Assembly: GCA_012728235.1 (NCBI GenBank)
Contig: JAAYFL010000038.1
Location: forward strand, 44,864-108,863
Length of the DNA stretch: 64,000 bases
DNA from: Synergistaceae bacterium
GTDB lineage: Bacteria > Synergistota > Synergistia > Synergistales > Synergistaceae
Direction: 5' to 3'
Of this stretch, positions 44,078 to 53,197 are shown piece by piece. Both the position numbers and the translations under genes were made by a program. Position 1 is the stretch's first letter. Each line of letters begins with the position of its first letter. A model generated the notes under the pieces. It was not told the origin of the DNA, did not search any database, and saw only the letters and a list, made by a program, of their open reading frames with translations.

Positions 44078-46300
44078 ATGAATAAGAACAACATTAACAT
44101 CACTTCATCAAAGGGAAGAAAACTCACAGGGCTGATTGATAGAGTTGTTTACAACAATTCGGAGAATGGTTACACCGTGCTTCGTCTTGCTGTGCGTGGA
44201 TACCCTAACCCTGTTACTGCTGTTGGTTATTTGCACTCTCCAACGGCAGGAGAAGAGATTCTCATGAATGGGGAGTGGCAAGAGCATCCCAAATTCGGAA
44301 TGCAATTTAAAATCGATAGCTGTGAGACTGTAGCACCGACGACAGAAACGGGTCTAGAAAAATACCTAAGCTCCGGTCTAATAAGAGGGATAGGGCCAGC
44401 TTTCGCAGAAAGAATCGTGGCTAAGTTTGGCAAAGATACATTAGAAATTCTTGATAATAATCCAGAAAGACTCATTGAGGTTGAAGGTATAGGAGAAAAA
44501 AAAATAGCCTCAATTGTGTCCTCTTGGAGTGAACAAAGAGAAATAAGAGAGCTTATACTTTTCCTTCAAAAATACGGTATTGGAAGTGGTTATGCTGCCA
44601 AGGTTTTTAGACAATACGGACCAGCGTCACTACTAGTTTTAAAAGAAAATCCGTATAGACTTGCCATAGATATTTTTGGAATAGGTTTTTATACCGCAGA
44701 TAAAATTGCATCAAACATGGGGTTCCCAAAAGACTCGCCGCTGCGTATAAGGGCAGGAGTCTTACATTTAATGACAAAATTTGTCGGAGATGGGTATGTG
44801 TATGTTCCTTTAGAAGAGCTAACAGAAAAAGCCTCAGAAATTCTCGGAGTTAATACCGATTTAATAGAATTAGGCATAGAAGAAGCAAGGTTAGCTCAAG
44901 AAATAATAATAGAATGGTTTGAAAATTCTGAGGGGAAAGAGCAGGGAGCTGTATATCTTCCCGCATTTCATTATGCAGAGTCTCATTCTGCTAAAAAACT
45001 TCAGGAACTTATATCCTCACCTTTTAACGGACAGTATGTCAACACGGAAGTGGCTATCCCTTGGGTTCAAGAGGAGCTAAACATTGAGTTTGCGGGACAA
45101 CAAATAGAAGCATTAAAAATTGCCGTAAACTCTCAAATCATGGTTCTGACTGGCGGACCGGGTACAGGGAAAACGACTCTTATACGTGCCATATTGAAAA
45201 TACGTGAAGCAAGAGGTTACAGAGTTATGCTTGCCGCTCCCACCGGAAGAGCAGCCAAGCGTATGACAGAAGCGACCGGGCACGAAGCAAAAACAATACA
45301 CAGAATGTTAGAATATGTAGGCACTGAAGGAGATTCGGGTGGGTTTATGCGCAACGATTCCAATCCGTTGGAATGTGACCTTCTTATTGTAGACGAAGCT
45401 TCAATGATAGATCAAATACTTCTGTATCACCTTCTTAAAGCCGTACCAGATGGTGCATCACTGATATTCGTCGGGGACGTGAATCAGCTTCCATCTGTTG
45501 GAGCCGGCAATATCTTAAAAGATATAATTGATTCCGGAATATGTCCTACTGTTATGTTAAGTGAGATATTTAGACAAGCCGAGCAAAGTAATATTGTAGT
45601 CAACGCTCATAAAATCAATGCTGGAGAAATGCCTCTATTTGACAAACATTATGAGAGCGGTCTTAAAGATTTCTATTTCATTGAGCAGAGCGATCCCGAT
45701 AAAGCCTTAGAAGTTATAAAAACACTAGTAACCGAAAGAATTCCTGAGCGGTTCCAATTCAACCCTCTGGAAGATATCCAAGTGCTGACTCCTATGCACA
45801 AGGGTCCTATTGGGACTGTCCGGCTTAATACAGAACTACAAAGAACACTAAACAGAACAGATGGTGTAAAACTACAGAGGATGGGGAGAGTCTTCCAAGA
45901 GGGAGACAAGGTTATGCAAGTGCGAAATAATTATGAGAAAGACGTATACAACGGAGATATTGGAGCGATATACAGAATTAATGCAGATGAGCAAAAGCTA
46001 ATAGTCAAAATGGATAATGGTCTTGTCTCATATGATTTCCATGAATTAGATTAATTAATCCATGCCTATGCCATCTCAATTCATAAGTCGCAAGGTTCTG
46101 AATATCCTGCTGTGGTAATTCCTATTCTTACGCAGCACTATGTAATGTTACAAAGAAATCTTTTATATACGGCTATAACCAGAGGGAAGAAACTTGTAAT
46201 AATAGTTGGTACAAAAAAAGCCTTGGGAATTGCAGTAAAAAACGACAGCACTCGCAAACGCTGGACCAGGTTGACGGCACGATTAATGAAAGGTATGTAA
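44078..46300 (+). pseudogene. recD2: RecD2-type helicase interrupted by in-frame UAA
   Basis: A RecD-like 5'-3' DNA helicase that acts without RecBC. The N-terminal OB and helix-hairpin-helix region (SSGLIRGIGPAFAERIVAKF, VEGIGEKKIASIV) precedes Walker A TGGPGTGKTTL near residue 358, LAAPTGRAAKRM, Walker B LLIVDEASMID and FVGDVNQLPSVGAGN. After YDFHELD the frame meets TAA at 46052-46054, then continues in the same frame with the conserved [20 protein letters not shown] and [12 protein letters not shown] (motifs V and VI) to 46300. The expected residue at the stop is Glu (ELDEL), so GAA-to-TAA is the likely change. The truncated 658-residue product would lack motifs V/VI and should not be a helicase. 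Full length would be about 740 residues. Confidence 0.88.
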
Positions 46301-46337
46301 AAATAAATTATAAATCAAGACATATCAACGAGAGCGA

Positions 46338-46565
46338 CTAGATATATCCAAGCTCCTTTTTTGTTTTTTCTATATCTTTTGTGGTATCTTTTATCCAACG
46401 TTTTAGAGTTTCCGGTTTTATTTTTTTAGACTTTGGGTCATTAAGCAGAGTGTCAAGTTTTCTCTCTTGTATTTGTAGCCACTCTATTTTGTTTTCTCTA
46501 TATAAAATTTTGGAGACGGCTTCGTTCCGCTCCCCATCGTCTTCTTTTATAAAAGCACGGCTCAT
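46338..46565 (-). CDS. Small conserved-looking hypothetical protein
   Basis: A 75-residue basic, helical protein beginning MSRAFIKEDDGERNEAVSK, with a predicted coiled coil through IKWLQIQE-like and WIKDTTKDIEKTKKELG stretches. The start ATG at 46565 has AAGGAGA at good spacing; a longer frame from 46637 is not supported. The N-terminal phrase resembles the first residues of GreA/GreB-like or related small proteins, but the rest is not recognised. It is a single gene on the minus strand between recD2 and hisS. Function unknown. Confidence 0.65.
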   Translation of the reverse strand: MSRAFIKEDDGERNEAVSKILYRENKIEWLQIQERKLDTLLNDPKSKKIKPETLKRWIKDTTKDIEKTKKELGYI

Positions 46566-46721
46566 GATTTGTCTCCTTTTTAAGATAAAATTGTATGAGT
46601 GTAAAATGTAACTTGTAAATGTATTATAATGCAACATTATGCTTTATTTAACTTGTAAGTAGTGCACACAATGAAGTATGATACTTGTTTAGATAAAAAA
46701 TGTAGTAGGGAGGGATTTTCA

Positions 46722-47972
46722 TTGGAAGCTATAAAAGCTCCCCGTGGAACAAGAGATATCCTTGGCAATGAGTCATGGAAATGGGCATATGTATCGGCAA
46801 TCTGCCGTAAAGTGGCCGACGATTTTGGATATAGTGAAATCCATCTTCCCATATTTGAATACACAGAGCTTTTTTCTCGCGGAGTAGGTGCGACTACGGA
46901 TATAGTTGAAAAAGAAATGTACACCTTTGAAGACAGAGGCGGAAGAAGCCTATCTTTAAGACCGGAAATGACTGCTTCTATGATACGTTCTTATCTGGAG
47001 AATGACATGCGCAACGAAATCCAGCCTGTAAAGCTCTGGGGGACAGGTCCCATGTTTCGCTATGAACGCCCTCAAAAAGGTCGATATCGTCAGTTTGTAC
47101 AGTTAGATGTGGAAGCTATTGGTGCAGAAGATGCATTTGTTGATGTCGAAATTATCAATTTTTCTATGGAGCTGTTTCGTCGTTTAGGGCTGTCAAACCT
47201 TCAGGTCGTTATAAACTCGGTTGGCTGTTCAAAATGTCGACCTGATTATAGGGTGGCGCTGCAAGATTTTTTGAAACCTAAATACGATAAACTTTGCGAC
47301 TCATGCAAAGGGCGTTTTGATCGAAATCCCCTTCGCATATTAGATTGTAAAAAACCAACTTGCAAAGAGCTCACTGAAGATGCACCGTCAATAATGGACA
47401 GTTTGTGCAGTGAGTGCAATGAACATTTTATAAAGCTAAAAGCAGGATTGCAGTGCATAGGTGCTGTAGTTAAACATGACAAGAGGCTTGTAAGAGGTTT
47501 GGATTACTATACAAAGACAGCCTTTGAAATACTCTCTGGAGACCTTGGTGCTCAAAATGCTGTTTGTGGCGGAGGCCGCTATGATAATCTTTCTGAAACT
47601 ATCGGAGGGCCGCATGTTCCCAGCGTTGGTTTTGCAGCCGGCCTTGAACGTGTTGTTTTGACCATGGAAGCGCAGGGATGTAGCTTCGGGAAAGAGCCTT
47701 CAATCAAAGCCTATATCGTTGCTCTTGAAGAAACAGCCCGCCTTTGTGCAGTTGATTTACTAAAAACACTTCGTATGAACGGGATATCCGCGGATATGGA
47801 CTATATGAACAGAAGCTTAAAGAGTCAGATGAAGAGTGCGGGCAATATCTCTCAATATGCATGTATTATCGGTAGTGAGGAGATTGAAAAGAATCTCATA
47901 ACAGTGAAAAATTTAGTTACCGGAGAACAAGAAGAACTTACGCACCAACAACTTTTAGATAAACTTAGATAA
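46722..47972 (+). CDS. hisS: Histidyl-tRNA synthetase
   Basis: A class II synthetase charging tRNA-His. The start is set at TTG 46722, preceded by GGGAGGGA at normal spacing and giving MEAIKAPRGTRDILG; the in-frame ATG at 46662 lies before the ribosome binding site. Total 416 residues. Motif 1 is in SEIHLPIFEYTELFSRGVG, with RPEMTASMIRSYL, motif 2 GPMFRYERPQKGRYRQF near residue 108, the histidine loops RGLDYYTKTAFEIL and GGGRYDNL near residue 281, and motif 3 PSVGFAAGLERVVL near residue 303. The anticodon-binding domain is the last 95 residues. aspS follows after 69 bases, the common hisS-aspS order. Confidence 0.96.
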   Translation: MEAIKAPRGTRDILGNESWKWAYVSAICRKVADDFGYSEIHLPIFEYTELFSRGVGATTDIVEKEMYTFEDRGGRSLSLRPEMTASMIRSYLENDMRNEIQPVKLWGTGPMFRYERPQKGRYRQFVQLDVEAIGAEDAFVDVEIINFSMELFRRLGLSNLQVVINSVGCSKCRPDYRVALQDFLKPKYDKLCDSCKGRFDRNPLRILDCKKPTCKELTEDAPSIMDSLCSECNEHFIKLKAGLQCIGAVVKHDKRLVRGLDYYTKTAFEILSGDLGAQNAVCGGGRYDNLSETIGGPHVPSVGFAAGLERVVLTMEAQGCSFGKEPSIKAYIVALEETARLCAVDLLKTLRMNGISADMDYMNRSLKSQMKSAGNISQYACIIGSEEIEKNLITVKNLVTGEQEELTHQQLLDKLR

Positions 47973-48041
47973 ATATTATAAATAATGTAACAGAATTCAT
48001 AAAAATTAAGAAGATAAATTAATAGTAAAGAGGGTATTTCA

Positions 48042-49829
48042 ATGGATAGGCATTACGACGTTTCATGGAAGAGAAATTTTTTCTGTGGCGAAGCAACTTT
48101 TGAGGATATAGGCAAAGACATAATACTTAACGGTTGGCTTCGCAACAGGCGAGACCTAGGCGGTATTATTTTTATTGAGCTTTGGGATAAAACAGGAGTA
48201 ACGCAAGTTGTCTTTAATCCGGAGCTTAATGCAGAAGCACATAAAAGAGCCGGCTCGCTTCGCAGTGAGTATGTATTGGCTGTAAAGGGGAAGATTCAGA
48301 AACGTCCGGAAGGCACAGAAAATCCTGAGCTTAAAACAGGACAAGTGGAATTGATTGTGGATGATTTCATGCTTCTCTCTCCATCAAGACAGATTCCGTT
48401 CGAAATAGATACCTCAGATTCGGTCAACGAAGAAACTCGTCTAAAATATCGCTATTTGGATTTAAGGCGAGAATACATGCAAAGGAACCTATCTATTAGG
48501 AATGCAACTACAATTTTCACACGCAACTATTTTTCAGAGCACGGATTCATTGAAGTTGAAACTCCAATGTTAACAAAATCCACTCCTGAAGGAGCAAGAG
48601 ACTATCTTGTAGCTAGCCGCTTGAATCCTGGCTGTTTTTATGCGTTGCCTCAGTCGCCTCAGCTGTTTAAACAGCTGCTTATGGTTGCAGGCTGTGATAA
48701 ATATATGCAGATTGTCAAATGTTTCCGAGATGAAGATTTGCGTGCTGACCGTCAACCGGAATTTACACAGCTAGACTTGGAAATGAGTTTTATAACGGAA
48801 GATGACGTAATGGAACTAACAGAAAATTATCTGTCACAGCTGTTTAAAAAAGTAGTAAACATTGACGAAAAAACTCCCTTTCCACGAATGACATGGAAAG
48901 ATGCCATGGACCTCTATGGAACAGACAGACCTGATTTACGAATAGATATGGCAATGGTAGGGCTTGAAGAAGTTTTCTCTGAAGGAGAAAACCCATTTTC
49001 TGCCCTTGTTGCAAGTGGTGGCACTATAAAAGGACTTCTACTAAAAGGTGGAGCAGAGCTATCTCGAAAAGATTTTGCTGATTGGGAAAATAGAGCAAAA
49101 GAACTTGGTGCAAAAGGGATGGCTAATTTCCAAATAAAAGAAAAAGAGCTCAAGGGACCGCTGGTGAAATTTCTAAATGAAGAACAGCTTACCAAACTAA
49201 AAGAACTTTCTCAAATGGAAGATGGAGATGCATTATTTATAATGGCCGGTGAGAATTGGCAGAAAACATGCGAAATGCTCGGTCAAATTAGGTTGGATTT
49301 AGCCAAAGATCGAAACCTTATTAAAGAGGGTTTCAGATTCCTTTGGGTAACAGATTTTCCCCTATTTGAGTGGGATGAGGAAGAAGAGCGATATACGTCA
49401 GTTCATCACCCCTTTACTTCTCCTAAAAATGAAGATCTTGAATATTTATCTACCAATCCGGCTAAAGTACGTTCACGTGCCTATGATGTTGTTTTAAACG
49501 GAACTGAGCTTGGCGGAGGGTCCATTAGGATTCACAACCCTGAATTGCAAAGCACCATATTTCAGGCTTTGAACTTTACCCCTGAACAGGCACAAGAACG
49601 ATTCGGTTTTTTACTTAACGGTTTAAGTTATGGAACTCCTCCACATGGAGGAATTGCTTTGGGAATGGATAGAATAGTAATGCTTATGACAGGAAGCAAA
49701 TCAATCAGAGAAGTAATTGCTTTTCCAAAAAATCATAAAGGACAATGTCCAATGACCGAAGCGCCCTCAACCGTGGATGCTAAACAGCTGCAAGAGCTGA
49801 ACATAAAAACATTGGATCCGCTTGAATAA
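48042..49829 (+). CDS. aspS: Aspartyl-tRNA synthetase
   Basis: A class II synthetase, 595 residues, the bacterial type with the GAD insertion. The N-terminal OB fold ([20 protein letters not shown]) binds the anticodon. Motif 1 is in [19 protein letters not shown], followed by the aspartate-binding TPEGARDYL and [14 protein letters not shown]. Motif 2 is [18 protein letters not shown] near residue 227; motif 3 is [15 protein letters not shown] near the end. [11 protein letters not shown] and [12 protein letters not shown] are also in place. Discriminating or non-discriminating type was not judged. The ATG at 48042 follows a GAGGGT site. A hairpin terminator lies 33 bases after the stop. Confidence 0.97.
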   Translation: MDRHYDVSWKRNFFCGEATFEDIGKDIILNGWLRNRRDLGGIIFIELWDKTGVTQVVFNPELNAEAHKRAGSLRSEYVLAVKGKIQKRPEGTENPELKTGQVELIVDDFMLLSPSRQIPFEIDTSDSVNEETRLKYRYLDLRREYMQRNLSIRNATTIFTRNYFSEHGFIEVETPMLTKSTPEGARDYLVASRLNPGCFYALPQSPQLFKQLLMVAGCDKYMQIVKCFRDEDLRADRQPEFTQLDLEMSFITEDDVMELTENYLSQLFKKVVNIDEKTPFPRMTWKDAMDLYGTDRPDLRIDMAMVGLEEVFSEGENPFSALVASGGTIKGLLLKGGAELSRKDFADWENRAKELGAKGMANFQIKEKELKGPLVKFLNEEQLTKLKELSQMEDGDALFIMAGENWQKTCEMLGQIRLDLAKDRNLIKEGFRFLWVTDFPLFEWDEEEERYTSVHHPFTSPKNEDLEYLSTNPAKVRSRAYDVVLNGTELGGGSIRIHNPELQSTIFQALNFTPEQAQERFGFLLNGLSYGTPPHGGIALGMDRIVMLMTGSKSIREVIAFPKNHKGQCPMTEAPSTVDAKQLQELNIKTLDPLE

Positions 49830-49862
49830 CTAAAAACAAAAAATATATTTTATAGATTCATT

Positions 49863-49901
49863 ATTAACGGGGCAAAGAATGATACTCTTTGCCCCGTTAA
49901 T
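49863..49901 (+). terminator. Hairpin terminator after aspS
   Basis: ATTAACGGGGCAAAGA (49863-49878) pairs perfectly with TCTTTGCCCCGTTAAT (49886-49901) around a 7-base loop. The T-run after it is weak. TGTATAAT follows at 49922-49929 as a candidate -10 for the next gene. Confidence 0.75.
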
Positions 49902-49974
49902 AGTGTTGCTCGAATGTTTTGTGTATAATGTTTATATAAACATATTGCAAAATAAAAGGATGGGAGGGCATCTG

Positions 49975-50661
49975 ATGGGCATATTACGTTATTTAGGGCA
50001 TAGTGCGTTTTATATGGAGACAGAAGGATTAAAAGCTCTGTTTGATCCTTTCCTTACAGGCAACCCAATGGCGTTGGCAGATCCTAACGATTTTACCGAA
50101 CTTACGGCAATCTTCCTTACCCATGGACATGGGGACCACGTCGGAGATACTATAAACATAGCGAAAAAAACAAACGCAACGGTCTTTACCTGTAATGAAC
50201 TCGGCTGTTATCTCGAATCCAAAGGAATAAAGGTTGAGGCTATGCACATAGGCGGACGAGCAAAATTTTATTTCGGACGTGTAAAACTCACTCCGGCGTG
50301 GCATGGTTGTCCGATAATAGAAGATGGTGAGACAAAGTACGGAGGAGTAGCTTGTGGTTTTGTGGTTGAAGCCGGAGGTAAGAAAATATATCACGCCGGA
50401 GACACCGGATTGACTATGGAAATGCAATTGTTAAAAGAAGAGGGGATAGACATTGCCATGCTGCCCATAGGAGGCTACTACACTATGGATATTCAAGACG
50501 CGGCACGTGCAGTAAATTTTATAGAACCTTGTATTGCAATTCCAATGCATTACGACACCTTCCCCAAAATAGAAGCTAATCCGGAAGAATTTCAGGAATT
50601 AGTAGGGAACGAACTTACAGAAGTCAAAATATTAAAGCCGGGCGAAGAACTGCATTTTTAA
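49975..50661 (+). CDS. Metallo-beta-lactamase-fold metal-dependent hydrolase (UPF0173 type)
   Basis: A 228-residue protein of the UPF0173/YtkL metal-dependent hydrolase family, MBL fold. The start ATG at 49975 follows GGGAGGGCATCTG; the upstream hydrophobic extension from 49879 is not coding. It begins MGILRYLGHSAFYMETEG. The metal motif LTHGHGDHVGDTINIAKK lies near residue 43, CIAIPMHYDTFPKIEANP near the end supplies a late histidine, and IYHAGDTGLTMEMQLL near residue 140 supplies the bridging aspartate. The substrate is unknown for the family. It is flanked by a terminator upstream and a short gap before the aldolase. Confidence 0.88.
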   Translation: MGILRYLGHSAFYMETEGLKALFDPFLTGNPMALADPNDFTELTAIFLTHGHGDHVGDTINIAKKTNATVFTCNELGCYLESKGIKVEAMHIGGRAKFYFGRVKLTPAWHGCPIIEDGETKYGGVACGFVVEAGGKKIYHAGDTGLTMEMQLLKEEGIDIAMLPIGGYYTMDIQDAARAVNFIEPCIAIPMHYDTFPKIEANPEEFQELVGNELTEVKILKPGEELHF

Positions 50662-50758
50662 AAAATTAGCTTGTTTTTTTCTCTTTAATTATTTATGGCA
50701 AAGGGCTACAATTGAAACAGTAAGGCCTATTAAATACTTACTCCAGGAGGAGATAACA

Positions 50759-52021
50759 ATGGATGTCAATAGCAAAGCGTACAAAGAATTACTCAAAAAA
50801 CGTCCTCTCAATGTGCAGGCACGTTTTGGCAGCGAGGGTATAGGACTTGTAAGCGGTAGGGATATCATTGCTGCAAACAAAGAAGTAGACTCGATTGTTT
50901 TGGCAGCAAACGCAAGACACCCTCTTGTAATTAAAGCCGTTCTTAAAGCGGCAAAAAAGAAAAATGCAGCAGTACTTATTGAATTGGCTAAATCAGAATC
51001 CACCTATTGCGGAGCGAACTTTGACAATATCCCAGAATATGCACTTCAGTATTCACAAGAAATGGGCCATGGAGCCGTATTTGGACTTCATGTTGATCAC
51101 TATGCCATAAAGAATCAAGAAGACGTACTTAAAGGTGTTGGGCATCTAAACAAAATACTTATGAATGGATTCACTTCCGTGGCTATAGATGCTTCTCATT
51201 TAGAAGACTATGACAACTTTGTTGCTACTCGTTCGCTTGCGGGTTGGCTTCCCTCGGAATTGGGGCTTGAAGTTGAAGTTGGAGAAATCAAAGGGCCAGG
51301 AGAACTTTCTACCGTGGAAGAAGCCTCTTATTTTATAGGAGGTCTAAACGCATGGGGTGTATTTCCGGACTATTTGGCTATTTCTAACGGAAGTCTTCAC
51401 GGCACATACGATCCGACAGTTGGGCAGATGGAAGGCATAGACCTCAGGAGAACCAAAGAAATAGCAGATGCAATTGAGCCGTATGGCGTTACTATCGCAC
51501 AGCATGGAATCTCGGGGACTCCTCTTGATAAATGCTCAACATTCAGAAAATATGGAATACGTAAAGGCAATGTTGCCACTCTATTCCAAAATATTTACTA
51601 CGGTGTAAAGATGGACCCCGATACAGGCAATGCCATCACAGATGGTGGAGCTTATATAAAAGAATCAGACAGAGGCATCACTGTAGGACTTTGGGAGAAA
51701 ATAGTCGCTGCCGGAGATGAGCTTGGCATGAGTCGGAAGAGCGGAGATTACAAAAAACTAAATCTGCCTTTTTATGAAATGATTTTAAATGAGCCTCAGC
51801 CAATCATAGATAGAATTGTTGATGAGATGCAATATTGGGCGGAGAAGTATATTGATGCATTTGGAGCAGCAGGAAGTGCAGATGCTGTTGCTGAAGTAAT
51901 GTCGCGTCGCCCAGACCATAACGCGTCTCCGGACAGAAAGATAATTGCCTCAAGAAAAGATTACACTGCGGGGAAAGCACCAAAAACTGGTGGCAACGAC
52001 GGTAAAAATTACGACGACTAA
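50759..52021 (+). CDS. Class II (zinc) aldolase, fructose/tagatose-bisphosphate aldolase-like
   Basis: A 420-residue TIM-barrel protein of the class II aldolase family. Zinc and catalytic motifs: FGLHVDHYAIKNQEDV near residue 105 (His-x-Asp-His type), SVAIDASHLEDYDNFVATRS near residue 140, then ELGLEVEVGEIKGPGEL with the zinc-binding Glu, LAISNGSLHGTYDPT near residue 210 and IAQHGISGTPLDK near residue 248. It is longer than the usual about 300 residues, with an extended C-terminus (DGGAYIKESDRGITVG onward), as in the long class II branch. The substrate could be fructose- or tagatose-1,6-bisphosphate or another ketose phosphate. The ATG follows CAGGAGGAG. A terminator follows. Confidence 0.82.
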   Translation: MDVNSKAYKELLKKRPLNVQARFGSEGIGLVSGRDIIAANKEVDSIVLAANARHPLVIKAVLKAAKKKNAAVLIELAKSESTYCGANFDNIPEYALQYSQEMGHGAVFGLHVDHYAIKNQEDVLKGVGHLNKILMNGFTSVAIDASHLEDYDNFVATRSLAGWLPSELGLEVEVGEIKGPGELSTVEEASYFIGGLNAWGVFPDYLAISNGSLHGTYDPTVGQMEGIDLRRTKEIADAIEPYGVTIAQHGISGTPLDKCSTFRKYGIRKGNVATLFQNIYYGVKMDPDTGNAITDGGAYIKESDRGITVGLWEKIVAAGDELGMSRKSGDYKKLNLPFYEMILNEPQPIIDRIVDEMQYWAEKYIDAFGAAGSADAVAEVMSRRPDHNASPDRKIIASRKDYTAGKAPKTGGNDGKNYDD

Positions 52022-52040
52022 ATAGCTTATTATAATAAAT

Positions 52041-52078
52041 TAGGGGGTTGGCTTTTTCTGCCGACCCCCTTAAATTTT
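52041..52078 (+). terminator. Rho-independent terminator after the aldolase
   Basis: AGGGGGTTGGC (52042-52052) pairs with GCCGACCCCCT (52060-52070), one G-T pair included, followed by TAAATTTTT. Confidence 0.92.
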
Positions 52079-52104
52079 TGAGAAAGTAAAATTTAACTGC
52101 TATC

Positions 52105-52944
52105 TTAGTCGTCCAGCCAACGATGAATGTTGTCTAAAAATAACTTATGTAACCGTAGTGTCAACGGGCCTGGTTTACCGTTCCCTATCACATGTGTCCC
52201 CACTCTGACAATAGGCAACACTTCTTTTATAGAGCTTGAAGTAAAAGCTTCATCTGCCTCCGCAAGTTCGCTCTCAAGAGGACACCTCTCTATAATCTCA
52301 ATCCCATTCTCTGATGCCACAGTTAGAACGATATCGCGGGTTACACCTTTTAATACTTTACCAACTGGTGCTGTATAAAATTTACCTTCTTTACAAAGGA
52401 AAAAATTGCTTGTCATAGCCTCTGAAATTTCACCGTCTTCGGTTATATAAAGGGATTCAAAAAAAGTATCATCTCTTTCAGAAAGAGGAATTAGTCCGAA
52501 AAGATAGTTTGTGCTTTTAATAAGAGGAAAAGAGCGCCCTGCTCTGTTTGGTTTGAGTGCGACACCGTTCCTTCTTTCTTCCTCGGTTGGCGTATTTAGC
52601 TTGTCAAAAATTACAAAAAAACGAGGATTTGGAAAGTGCCCCCTATCGTTTATATCTCCACCAGTAACATAGGCTTTGATTACGCTGTTTTTGGGGACAT
52701 CATTTCTCTTTAAACCATCTTTGATGACTTGCGGAAGTTTTGTGAAGATATCACCAATTTCTATTCCAGATCCTAAAGCGCTTTCTTCCAATCTTTTTAG
52801 GTGAGCTCCTGCGGCAAAGGATCTCCCGTCATACACTCTAATTGAATCAAAAGCCGCGACTCCGCGTTGAATAGACATATCCGTAACAGGAATAGCACAT
52901 TCGGAGATCGGCATAAATTCCCCATTGTAATAACATACAGTTAT
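52105..52944 (-). CDS. Class IV PLP aminotransferase, probable AUA start
   Basis: A fold-type IV PLP enzyme (branched-chain or D-amino-acid aminotransferase, or aminodeoxychorismate lyase). The catalytic lysine is in LIKSTNYLFGLIPL, with ESLYITEDGEISEAMTSNFF and GKVLKGVTRDIVL after it. The first ATG in frame (52914) starts inside the conserved region, at PISECAIPVTDMSIQRG. Upstream the frame stays open and encodes YYNGEFM, which fits the usual N-terminus (YxNGxF). A strong AAGGAGG (52953-52959) is 8 bases from an ATA codon at 52944-52942 and far from the ATG at 52914. So the start is probably ATA, or a mutated ATG; with ATA the protein is 279 residues. Single gene, minus strand. Confidence 0.8.
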   Translation of the reverse strand: MTVCYYNGEFMPISECAIPVTDMSIQRGVAAFDSIRVYDGRSFAAGAHLKRLEESALGSGIEIGDIFTKLPQVIKDGLKRNDVPKNSVIKAYVTGGDINDRGHFPNPRFFVIFDKLNTPTEEERRNGVALKPNRAGRSFPLIKSTNYLFGLIPLSERDDTFFESLYITEDGEISEAMTSNFFLCKEGKFYTAPVGKVLKGVTRDIVLTVASENGIEIIERCPLESELAEADEAFTSSSIKEVLPIVRVGTHVIGNGKPGPLTLRLHKLFLDNIHRWLDD

Positions 52945-53197
52945 GATAAAAACCTCCTTGAAAAAATATTAAGCAAATATGTTAGAGAGTATACTACTAA
53001 AAAGATTAAAACAAAAATATTTGCTTATAAAATAATGTATTGAAAAATATTATTTTTAAAAGAATGGCTAAGATATAACAAAATAGTAATATAAAATATT
53101 GTATGATTAGAGGGCTTACATATGGTAACGCCGTGTGAATATTCTTGTGCCTTTTTAAGGCTGCGACTATAATATAGGAATTACGGAGGTGCATGTC

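Noticed and set aside
53000..53180. A+T-rich repeats or CRISPR-like units before rmuC
   Set aside because: Only low-complexity A/T runs; no repeated unit with regular spacing. No CRISPR array was found anywhere in the window.
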